From NCBI GenBank assembly GCA_020635565.1, contig JACJZN010000009.1, positions 248,001-312,000 on the forward strand: DNA of 64,000 nt. The letters are read 5' to 3'. A program made the translations under genes and the position numbers. Shown piece after piece: positions 50,299 to 57,466 of this stretch. Numbering within the stretch: the stretch's first letter is position 1; every line of letters starts with the position of its first letter. This stretch comes from Flavobacteriales bacterium (GTDB lineage Bacteria; Bacteroidota; Bacteroidia; Flavobacteriales_D; Parvicellaceae). The notes below the pieces were generated by a model. The model worked only from the letters and a program-made list of their open reading frames with translations, was not told the origin of the DNA and searched no databases.

Positions 50299-50306
50299 CA
50301 AATATA
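50299..50306 (-). promoter_or_regulatory. -7 element (TATATTTG) for the GT2-GT4 pair, leaderless geometry
   Basis: Exact TAnnTTTG on the minus strand, ending 5 bases before the ATG at 50294. Transcription would start at or next to the A of the start codon. Confidence 0.55.
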
Positions 50307-50349
50307 ATTAATGCTTACGAATTGGTTTCGTCTGCATGGTTAAATTGTG

Positions 50350-51144
50350 CTATTCAATTACAATTGTGTCTCTTGAGATATTGTATGCACCAAAATATCC
50401 TAGCGTTCCGCCACTCAAATTTGAAATGGGATTTCCCGGAGCAGCAGTTTGTCCCCCGGTAACTTGCGACAACGCATACCAATATTTGAAATTTGGTTCA
50501 TCAATCTCCATAAGGTCAACAATAACTGTGTCACCTAATTCGAATTGTCTGCTAAATAGAGGTATTCCTGTTCCAATTCCATTAAAAAGTGCGTCTTCAG
50601 TGATAGAAATACTTGGATCTGGAGTGTAGGCATTGTCACCAATTGATTTCTGCCAATTGTTGTACTTGTAATAATTTCTTTCTGAACCTGGATCGGTCCA
50701 GTATAAAAAAGCATTGAACCCCTCGGAACCAAAAAAGGATCCCTCAAGGTAAGGAATGCTATCTATTGAGGTATTTCCAGGCATAAAAGTTTCCGCTGTG
50801 ATCTCCTCACCATTAATCCATACAGATAGAGAATATTTGGTGTAAGATGTAGCTGTAAAACCCGCTGATTTGTAAAGTCCGTCAGATACTTCTGTGAAGT
50901 TGGATACATTACCCTGATCATCTGTTACAGTTATTGTTGCGTCAGAGATGGTCTCAAATTCTTCTGTCTCATAGAAGTCGTCAGATTTTGAAATTTTAAT
51001 GAAGTTCATGTCTTCAATATTGGTGATCTGTCCTTCGATCACGTATACTCGATCTGCCTCATTTAGGTCTACTAAAATAACCTTTTCGCAAGATGATAAG
51101 GCGACAATGGTCAAAAATAATATGATAGATAAAGAAGTTCTCAT
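50350..51144 (-). CDS. DUF4249 family lipoprotein
   Basis: 264 residues. Lipobox LSSC gives a lipidated Cys near residue 19, followed by EKVILVDLNEADRVYVIEGQITN, the standard DUF4249 start; Ig-like strands (ISDATITVTDDQGN, SLSVWINGEEITAETFMP) and a C-terminal segment (KYWYALSQVTGGQTAAPGNPISN) complete the family pattern. DUF4249 proteins accompany TonB-dependent receptors in Bacteroidota and probably sit on the outer membrane as surface partners. The gene follows its receptor by 3 bases. Confidence 0.93.
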   Translation of the reverse strand: MRTSLSIILFLTIVALSSCEKVILVDLNEADRVYVIEGQITNIEDMNFIKISKSDDFYETEEFETISDATITVTDDQGNVSNFTEVSDGLYKSAGFTATSYTKYSLSVWINGEEITAETFMPGNTSIDSIPYLEGSFFGSEGFNAFLYWTDPGSERNYYKYNNWQKSIGDNAYTPDPSISITEDALFNGIGTGIPLFSRQFELGDTVIVDLMEIDEPNFKYWYALSQVTGGQTAAPGNPISNLSGGTLGYFGAYNISRDTIVIE

Positions 51145-51147
51145 GGC

Positions 51148-53499
51148 TTAGAAATTAAAACTGTATGTAATCGAAGGAATAGCTTTGAATAAAGATAATT
51201 GAACCGCTTCAGTTTGACCCGTATCAGCGTTTTCTTCAAAGTTGATCTGGTATGCATTTTCCCTTGCGTATGCATTGTAAACAGAGAAATTCCAATTGCT
51301 TTGAAATTTCTTTTCCTTCTTGATCTCATTGCCGGTATCAGGATCGATAGAAGTTTTAAATTTCTTACCGTATAGGGTAACTCCTAAATCAATACGGTGA
51401 TAATTCGGCATTCGATATCCGTTTCTTTCGGTATAGTAATTATATACGACTCCATTCATTTCATATTTTCCACTAGGAAATGTAATGGCATCACCAGTAT
51501 AATACACCCAAGATGCTGATGCTGCAACCCTTTCTGAGAAAGAATACATGGTTACTACACTTATGTCGTGAATTCTATCTTGTCTGGCAGGATACCAGTT
51601 GCCATTATTGACACCATCAACTTGTCTCAAAGATCTTGAAAGAGTATACCCGATCCATCCTGTGAAATCACCTTTTTTCTTTCTGAACAAAAGTTCAACT
51701 CCATAGGCTTTACCGGAGCCATAAAGTAGATCACCTTCCACGAAGTCATTAAAATTAGTTTGCGCTCCGGTTCTGTAATCAATTAACCTGTCAAGCCATT
51801 TGTAGTATCCTTCAACCGATAGCTCAAACATGTTCTTTTTGAAGTTTCTAAAATAACCCAGAGTTACTTGGTCGCTCTGTTGAGGCTGAATATTGTTACT
51901 ACATGGAAGCCAGATGTCCGTTGGTGATCCTGAAGTACTGTTGCTCAATAGGTGAACATACTGATTGTTTCGTGCATACGAGGCTTTGATCGAACTCACA
52001 TCATTTACAATGTAGTTCATAGCAATTCTTGGTTCGAGGTTATGATACCATTGATAGAACTGTCCTGAACTGTAGGTGGTTGTGTCAACAACATCTCCCT
52101 CTTCATCATACGAATAAATATCACCAGGTCCCATAGCTCCGTAGTTCGAATATCGAATTCCATAGACGATGTTAAAGAGGCTCGAAACTTTGAATTCATC
52201 CATAATGTACGCAGCACCTTCAATGCCAAAACTCTGTTGCACATCATCATCTGAGATAGGGGCACCTTCTTCCACCTCGATCTCTCCCGGAGAAAAAGTA
52301 TGATAGATAGCGTTGATTCCGAATTTTACATTGTGTTTGTCGTTTGCAAACCATTGAAAGTCTTGTTTGAAATTCCAGTCTCTGATATTGGAACCAAATG
52401 AGAACCCAGCTGCTCCGATATTAATTCTGTATTTGTAATCACTGAATATAACAGAAGTATTTGAGAACAATTTACTATTGTAAATATGATTCCAACGAAC
52501 CGTTCCTGTTGCGTTTCCCCAGTCAAAGCCAAATGATTCACCGAAACTGAAATTATCTCTTCCGAAATAACCACTAACGAATATTCTGTCTTTTTCAGAA
52601 ATGCTGTAGTTAGCCTTTAAATTCAGATCATAGAAATATAATCTTGAATCTCTAATGGAGGTGTCCGGAGCAAACCTCAAGAAAATATCAGCATAAGTTC
52701 TTCTTGCGGAAATAAGAAAAGAGCCCTTATCCTTTACAATAGGAGCTTCAATTGTAAGTTTAGACGAGATCGTTCCAATTCCACCGGTCATGCTCAATCC
52801 TTTGCTATTTCCTTCTTTCATCTTGATATCCATGACAGATGATACACGACCACCATATTGAGCTGGCATTCCGCCTTTCACAAGATTAATGTCTTTAAGA
52901 GCATCCGAGTTAAAAACAGAGAAAAAACCAAGAAGGTGAGAGGCATTGTATACAGGAGCTTCGTCTAGTAAGATCAAGTTTTGGTCTGCTCCACCTCCTC
53001 TAACAAAGAAACCTGAATTTCCTTCTCCAGCCGATTTTACTCCAGGAAGTAGGGTAACCGTTTTAAGCACATCTTTTTCTCCGAAGAGAACAGGTATAGT
53101 TTCAATTTCCTTAGGATTGAATTTGATCGTGCTGATTTCGTTAGATTTGATGTTTTCATCATCTTTTTCTGCGGTCACTTTAAATTCTTCCAAGATTTCA
53201 GATTCTGGTGAAAGCTCAATGTTCTTTACTACATTTTGGGTAAGTGTAATGGTTTCTTCAATGGTTTGGTATCCTACAAATCGATACATGAGAGTATAAG
53301 TACCCGGTTCTAAACTAACGGAATAAAAACCGTAAACGTTAGATGCGGCACCAGTTCCTGGTAGTTCTTTAATGAGAACATTTACTCCGATAAGGTCTTC
53401 GCCATTCGTTTTGTCTTTGATCGAACCACTGATTGAAACCTTTTGAGAGAAGAGGCTGATAGACAGTAGAATTGCAAGTGCGGTTAAAATATGTTTCAT
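51148..53499 (-). CDS. TonB-dependent receptor with carboxypeptidase-regulatory N-terminal domain
   Basis: 783 residues from ATG 53499 (MKHILTALAILLSISLFSQK). Residues about 25-105 form the CarboxypepD_reg-like domain (GSIKDKTNGEDLIGVNVLIKE), 115-225 the plug (TVTLLPGVKSAGEGNSGFFVRGGGADQNLILLDEAPVYNASH), and the rest the 22-stranded barrel ending IPSITYSFNF. The GNSGFFVRGGGADQ plug motif is typical of the receptor class paired with DUF4249 lipoproteins. Ligand unknown. It heads an operon with the lipoprotein gene. Confidence 0.95.
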   Translation of the reverse strand: MKHILTALAILLSISLFSQKVSISGSIKDKTNGEDLIGVNVLIKELPGTGAASNVYGFYSVSLEPGTYTLMYRFVGYQTIEETITLTQNVVKNIELSPESEILEEFKVTAEKDDENIKSNEISTIKFNPKEIETIPVLFGEKDVLKTVTLLPGVKSAGEGNSGFFVRGGGADQNLILLDEAPVYNASHLLGFFSVFNSDALKDINLVKGGMPAQYGGRVSSVMDIKMKEGNSKGLSMTGGIGTISSKLTIEAPIVKDKGSFLISARRTYADIFLRFAPDTSIRDSRLYFYDLNLKANYSISEKDRIFVSGYFGRDNFSFGESFGFDWGNATGTVRWNHIYNSKLFSNTSVIFSDYKYRINIGAAGFSFGSNIRDWNFKQDFQWFANDKHNVKFGINAIYHTFSPGEIEVEEGAPISDDDVQQSFGIEGAAYIMDEFKVSSLFNIVYGIRYSNYGAMGPGDIYSYDEEGDVVDTTTYSSGQFYQWYHNLEPRIAMNYIVNDVSSIKASYARNNQYVHLLSNSTSGSPTDIWLPCSNNIQPQQSDQVTLGYFRNFKKNMFELSVEGYYKWLDRLIDYRTGAQTNFNDFVEGDLLYGSGKAYGVELLFRKKKGDFTGWIGYTLSRSLRQVDGVNNGNWYPARQDRIHDISVVTMYSFSERVAASASWVYYTGDAITFPSGKYEMNGVVYNYYTERNGYRMPNYHRIDLGVTLYGKKFKTSIDPDTGNEIKKEKKFQSNWNFSVYNAYARENAYQINFEENADTGQTEAVQLSLFKAIPSITYSFNF

Positions 53500-53608
53500 G
53501 TCGTACAAATATGCTCGACAAAAGAAACAATTACGATAGTTTTTTGTTGTCTAAAAAACGTTTAAAAATGATTAAATTTGATGAGCGGTAAAATTCGTGG
53601 ATGGAGAA

Positions 53609-54232
53609 CTAGATGCTGTCAATCTTCTTTTTAGCCTCTCTAAAAGCTTCAACAGGACTATACTCTTCATTATTCCAAATATACCCCAACAAGCCAACAC
53701 CAGAAAACCCTACTTCATGACATTCTTCAAATTTGTCTGCTGTGACTCCACCTAACGCATAGACAGGAGATTTTGACATCTGTATGTACTTTTTCATTGA
53801 TCGATTCCCAAAGTTCCCCGAATGTCCCAATTTCGAAATTCCATCATAGACCGGACTTAGGAATACATAATCATATTTTTTTCGGCTAGAAGACAATGTG
53901 GAAAGCTTACTGAATGTTCTTGTGAACTTAAGTCCCCCTGTTAAATGTCTTATCTTGAACATTTTCCATCTTGAATTATATCTTCTTTTCAAATGTGTTC
54001 GACTGAGGTGAAGCCCGCCAAGTTTAAAATTCTTTCTTAGCTTATGATTCGAATGAAGAAAGATGTATTTATGATATTTTGAAGGGATACTCTTGATGTA
54101 TTCTTCCATCTCATGCCTTTCAAATCCAGACTTTTTTAAGTGAAAGCAAGTCAATCCTTCATCAAATAATTGAGTCACTTCCTTTGCTTCTGATAGCGAT
54201 CTGTCTGTTGTGCTGAATACGACTAATTCCAT
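53609..54232 (-). CDS. ThiE/TenI-like TIM-barrel protein
   Basis: 207 residues. The pattern matches thiamine phosphate synthase/TenI proteins: LVVFSTTDRSLSEAKEV, GLTCFHLKKSGFERHEM, YDYVFLSPVYDGISKLGHSG and VYALGGVTADKFEECHEVGFSGVGLLGYIW. The DYVxxGPVF-type motif reads DYVFLSPVYD. The substrate loop with the GPRGT-like and phosphate-binding residues is not clearly complete, and no other thi gene is present, so thiamine synthesis is uncertain. A stand-alone TenI-like role is possible. Confidence 0.8.
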   Translation of the reverse strand: MELVVFSTTDRSLSEAKEVTQLFDEGLTCFHLKKSGFERHEMEEYIKSIPSKYHKYIFLHSNHKLRKNFKLGGLHLSRTHLKRRYNSRWKMFKIRHLTGGLKFTRTFSKLSTLSSSRKKYDYVFLSPVYDGISKLGHSGNFGNRSMKKYIQMSKSPVYALGGVTADKFEECHEVGFSGVGLLGYIWNNEEYSPVEAFREAKKKIDSI

Positions 54233-54290
54233 TCTTTACAAGAATTCAGTAATTTATTGAATACAAGTTTACAAAATCTTAAAATTGGAA

Positions 54291-54298
54291 CAAATTTA
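54291..54298 (-). promoter_or_regulatory. -7 element (TAAATTTG) for the ThiE-like gene
   Basis: Exact TAnnTTTG on the minus strand, 59 bases before the ATG at 54232, within the 77-base gap after the GGGPS stop. Confidence 0.5.
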
Positions 54299-54309
54299 AA
54301 TTGATCGAA

Positions 54310-55035
54310 TTAGGATCTGCTACCAAGAAGTTCTTCAAGCAAAGATGGTCGATCTTCAAAACCATTTCCTACCACTATAACGTCTGCACCGGCCTGCCAA
54401 ATATCGCGTGCGGTCTCAATATCTCTAATCCCTCCACCTACAATTATTGGATGGGGAGAACATGCACTTACAGATTTAATGACCAAAGAGGGGATCGATT
54501 TCTTTGCTCCCGAACCTGCTTCTAAGTAATGTAGTTGATGACCCATAAGTTTACCAGCAATTACAGTGTCTACAATCAAGTCGATGTCATTCGGATTGAG
54601 CGGCTCCGTTTGACTAATCTCCTGAACGCTTGTACGCTGAAAACCATTTACTAGAACATACGAGGTTGGAATCACATCTCCATTGTATCTCTCTAGTGTT
54701 TGAGCTGCTTTTACATGTTGGCCTATCAGATATTCTGGGTTTCTACCAGAAATTAGTGAAAGTAATAAAATGGCATCCGAATAATCACTGACTTGCTTAT
54801 GGTCTCCCGGAAAAATGATCACTGGACAAATATTGTTCTTGTAGATGGCCTCTATCACGAGATCGAACTGTGATTTTTCAACACTACTTCCACCTATAAA
54901 AATGAGATCAGGAGGATAGCTTTTCAAGCTAGAAATTAATACATCAGTATTGGATATCTTATCTGGATCTATAAGAATGGCTAGTAATTTCCGCTGTTCT
55001 TTTTTAGCTTGTCTTATGTATTCAAGAATTTTCAA
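54310..55035 (-). CDS. Geranylgeranylglyceryl/heptaprenylglyceryl phosphate synthase family protein
   Basis: 241 residues, TIM barrel. Family marks are LLAILIDPDKIS (first strand with the Asp), FIGGSSVEKSQFD, VIIFPGDHKQVSDYSDAILLLSLISGRNPEYLIGQHV, HYLEAGSGAKKSIP and the phosphate site IIVGGGIRDIETARDIWQAGADVIVVGNGFE. The family joins a prenyl diphosphate to sn-glycerol-1-phosphate, forming an ether bond. Homologues are known in Bacteroidota, whose product is not settled. It overlaps the PPTase gene by 4 bases. Confidence 0.93.
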   Translation of the reverse strand: MKILEYIRQAKKEQRKLLAILIDPDKISNTDVLISSLKSYPPDLIFIGGSSVEKSQFDLVIEAIYKNNICPVIIFPGDHKQVSDYSDAILLLSLISGRNPEYLIGQHVKAAQTLERYNGDVIPTSYVLVNGFQRTSVQEISQTEPLNPNDIDLIVDTVIAGKLMGHQLHYLEAGSGAKKSIPSLVIKSVSACSPHPIIVGGGIRDIETARDIWQAGADVIVVGNGFEDRPSLLEELLGSRS

Positions 55036-55631
55036 ATGGTGTAGGTCAGATATAACTCATCAATTTTTTGAATTTCCAAAGTTACATCTTTCACATAATC
55101 GGGATGTAGTATTCGGCTAAGTATTATGGATCCATTTTTTTTTACAATTCTCAGATGCTCTTTAAAATAAACCATAGGATCTCCATGTATTTTATACAAG
55201 GCTTCTTTAATACACCAAGAGATAGTAAGAGAATCAAGTTCACTATCTGCTAATTGTAAGTCATCTTCGTCTATGAATTTGTGTTGAACCCTCTTCACTT
55301 TTTCAGAAATGCTCTGGAGGTCTATTCCGCAATCTTTATTTGAAATCATAACACCTACATAATCGGTGTCATGCGTTATTGAAATATGATGATTAGTTAA
55401 TTTCGGTTTGCCATTTTCATCTTTAACAAGATCTTTTTCGATTCCTTCCTGCTCTAAAATTATTCGAGTGGCAAGAAATTGTTTTCGACTAGTCAATGAC
55501 TTTCTGGATTTAACTTCCTCAAGAAAGGCAGTTGTCTTGATTAAGTCTGCTAATTCATCTTCAGTTTCGGTAATTTTCCAGATAATTATTCTGGCGTCCT
55601 TTTTGATGAATATTTCTCTGTATTTTGGCAA
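55032..55631 (-). CDS. 4'-phosphopantetheinyl transferase superfamily protein
   Basis: 199 residues. The Mg/CoA site is visible: ISITHDTDYVGVMIS, GIDLQSISEKVKRVQHKF (D104) and WCIKEALYKIHG (W139, KEALYK 142-147), the signature of the Sfp-like half. It should transfer phosphopantetheine from CoA to a carrier protein, perhaps the fatty-acid ACP; no separate acpS is in the window. Its stop overlaps the GGGPS start by 4 bases. Its promoter region is interleaved with that of the divergent WG-repeat gene. Confidence 0.9.
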   Translation of the reverse strand: MPKYREIFIKKDARIIIWKITETEDELADLIKTTAFLEEVKSRKSLTSRKQFLATRIILEQEGIEKDLVKDENGKPKLTNHHISITHDTDYVGVMISNKDCGIDLQSISEKVKRVQHKFIDEDDLQLADSELDSLTISWCIKEALYKIHGDPMVYFKEHLRIVKKNGSIILSRILHPDYVKDVTLEIQKIDELYLTYTI

Positions 55632-55636
55632 ACTTT

Positions 55637-55644
55637 TACTTTTG
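55637..55644 (+). promoter_or_regulatory. -7 element (TACTTTTG) for the WG-repeat gene
   Basis: Exact TAnnTTTG, 29 bases before the TTG start at 55673. It lies just 6 bases inside the start side of the divergent PPTase gene. Confidence 0.6.
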
Positions 55645-55656
55645 TAAATGGAAGAA

Positions 55657-55664
55657 CAAACTTA
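55657..55664 (-). promoter_or_regulatory. -7 element (TAAGTTTG) for the PPTase-GGGPS pair
   Basis: Exact TAnnTTTG on the minus strand, 26 bases before the PPTase ATG. It overlaps the leader of the plus-strand WG-repeat gene. Confidence 0.6.
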
Positions 55665-55672
55665 AGACTATT

Positions 55673-56644
55673 TTGAGGAAAATTAATTTAAATAAACAAG
55701 TAATACTTGTTGCGATGGTACTTCTGACCCAGGCTATATATGGTCAAGTTTATCCCGTGCCTAACGGTTGGATTAACGTGAGTGGCGAAGTGATTTCTCT
55801 TGAGTCGGATTCAACATTTTATTCTGAATCTGATTTTGTGAGATACATTAAGGATGGGAAGTATTATTTCACTAAGTTAAGTGCCTTGAGTTTTTCTTCT
55901 GCTTCTTATGAGGAATTGAGTGATTTTGACAATGGATATGCAGTTGCTAGAACAGAAGGAAAGTGGTGGGTGATCGATACGAGTGACAAGAAGATCAAAC
56001 AGCTTAATTGTCATTTTGCTTACGGTTTTCAAGAAGGTCTTGCTCGAATACAACTGGGTAATAGATTTGGTTATGTAAACACAAAGGGAGAAGTTGCTAT
56101 CTCTGTAAAGTACTATGGAGCCTATGATTTTTCTGAGGGAAGAGCGCGTGTATATTATAAGGGTAAATGGGGAGCGATTGATAACCAGGGAAAGTTTGTT
56201 GTGAAACCTGTTTACGACTACATGTGGGACTTCACGGAAGGTATTGCTTGTGTTATGAAGCAAGAGAATACTGATCAGCGTTGGGGATATATCGACTTGA
56301 ATGGAAATAAACTAATTGATACTAAATTTGGTTATGCATTTCCTTTTTCCAATGGATTGGGACTGGTAAGATGGGGTGATTTGTATACCAATGATATCCG
56401 ATTTATTGACAGATCGGGAGATGTTAAATTTAAAATTCCTTACAAGGACATATTTCCATATTCTGATGACTTGGCTTGTTTCTTCGAGAATGGAAAGTGG
56501 GGCTATTTAGATATGGAGTTTCAAGTGGTTTTGCCAGCTATTTATGATAGACCAGCTGATTTTATAAATGGAATTGCCGGAGTGTTTTTGGAAGGTCAAT
56601 TGATATATATAGACAAGAGTGGGAAAACGATTTGGGAACGCTAA
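55673..56644 (+). CDS. Exported WG-repeat protein, TTG start
   Basis: 323 residues from TTG 55673, giving the signal peptide MRKINLNKQVILVAMVLLTQ followed by AIYGQ. Upstream codons in frame would precede the predicted transcript start at about 55649. The body consists of WG repeats, roughly 50 residues each (GNRFGYVNTKGEVAISVKY, KGKWGAIDNQGKFVVKPVYD, QRWGYIDLNGNKLIDTKFG, NGKWGYLDMEFQVVLPAIYD). WG-repeat proteins are thought to be beta-propeller-like or beta-solenoid binding proteins; ligand unknown. No partner gene adjoins. Confidence 0.87.
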   Translation: MRKINLNKQVILVAMVLLTQAIYGQVYPVPNGWINVSGEVISLESDSTFYSESDFVRYIKDGKYYFTKLSALSFSSASYEELSDFDNGYAVARTEGKWWVIDTSDKKIKQLNCHFAYGFQEGLARIQLGNRFGYVNTKGEVAISVKYYGAYDFSEGRARVYYKGKWGAIDNQGKFVVKPVYDYMWDFTEGIACVMKQENTDQRWGYIDLNGNKLIDTKFGYAFPFSNGLGLVRWGDLYTNDIRFIDRSGDVKFKIPYKDIFPYSDDLACFFENGKWGYLDMEFQVVLPAIYDRPADFINGIAGVFLEGQLIYIDKSGKTIWER

Positions 56645-56689
56645 AGTGAACTTTTTGCTGGAAATATTGTTGTTTAAGCCAAGTCGTAG

Positions 56690-56697
56690 TATTTTTG
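56690..56697 (+). promoter_or_regulatory. -7 element (TATTTTTG) for folE, near-leaderless
   Basis: Exact TAnnTTTG ending 7 bases before the ATG at 56704, so the leader is about 2 nucleotides. A TTG inside this element (56695) is in frame with folE but is not a plausible start. Confidence 0.6.
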
Positions 56698-56703
56698 GAA
56701 GTT

Positions 56704-57384
56704 ATGAATAAGGAAGAAAAAATTATTGCAATGGGAGAGGATCACTACTCATCATCTTTGGATAATCCGATGAAGAAGGATGCTTTTGCTATGTCAGATG
56801 AGGAAAAGATCAAAAAGATTGCAGAGCATTTTGAGGCTATCATGGATATCATGGGAATGGACTTGAAGGATGATAGCTTAGCTGGAACTCCATCAAGGGT
56901 TGCAAAAATGTATATACAGGAGATCTTTTCTGGATTGAATCCTTCCAATGAACCTGCAGTGTCACTCTTTGAAAATAATTACAAGTATGATGGGATGCTT
57001 GTGGAAAAAGATATTGAACTATATTCATTGTGTGAGCATCATTTTGTTCCTATTGTAGGAAAAGTTCATGTGGCATATTTTGCTAAAGATCATGTGATTG
57101 GTCTTTCTAAAATCAACCGTATCGTTCAGTATTATGCGAAACGTCCACAAGTTCAGGAAAGAATGACCATGCAAATTGTTGCAAAACTTCAGGAGGTTCT
57201 GAAAACTGAAGATGTGGCTTGTGTGATTGATGCTAAGCACTTTTGTGTGAGCATGAGAGGGGTAAAAGATAGCCGTTCAACTACGGTCACTTCCCAATTC
57301 AAAGGAAAGTTTGCTGAAGAGAATTTTAAAAGTGAATTTTTAAAACACATCTCTCTGGAATTGAAAATCGATGGTTTGTCTTAG
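56704..57384 (+). CDS. folE: GTP cyclohydrolase I
   Basis: 226 residues from ATG 56704 (MNKEEKIIAMGEDHY). The zinc site is C110, H113 and C181 (SLCEHHFVPIVGK and KHFCVSMRGV), identical in arrangement to E. coli FolE; GTP-binding parts include GLSKINRIVQYYAKRPQVQERM and the RGVKDSRSTTVTSQFKG end. It opens the imidazole ring of GTP to form dihydroneopterin triphosphate, the first step in folate synthesis. The -7 element is so near that the mRNA is almost leaderless. Confidence 0.97.
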   Translation: MNKEEKIIAMGEDHYSSSLDNPMKKDAFAMSDEEKIKKIAEHFEAIMDIMGMDLKDDSLAGTPSRVAKMYIQEIFSGLNPSNEPAVSLFENNYKYDGMLVEKDIELYSLCEHHFVPIVGKVHVAYFAKDHVIGLSKINRIVQYYAKRPQVQERMTMQIVAKLQEVLKTEDVACVIDAKHFCVSMRGVKDSRSTTVTSQFKGKFAEENFKSEFLKHISLELKIDGLS

Positions 57385-57431
57385 GGATAGACCGTTCATC
57401 GAAATATACTTCCCCACCTATTAGATAATCG

Positions 57432-57439
57432 TATATTTG
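57432..57439 (+). promoter_or_regulatory. -7 element (TATATTTG) for cysS
   Basis: Exact TAnnTTTG, 27 bases before the ATG; leader about 23 nucleotides. Confidence 0.6.
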
Positions 57440-57466
57440 TTACCCTCACAAGGTAGATAATTTGTA

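Noticed and set aside
53573..53634. Plus-strand TAAATTTG followed at once by a 17-codon ATG frame (MSGKIRGWRTRCC...)
   Set aside because: The frame runs into the end of the ThiE-like gene on the other strand, the ATG is too close to the motif, and there is no sign of a functional peptide.
55625..55672. Longer N-terminus of the WG-repeat protein (MANFYFCKW...)
   Set aside because: It starts upstream of the -7 element and overlaps the PPTase start; TTG 55673 gives a clean signal peptide.
56695..56703. TTG start for folE giving three extra residues
   Set aside because: It is part of the -7 element; the ATG at 56704 fits the family start.
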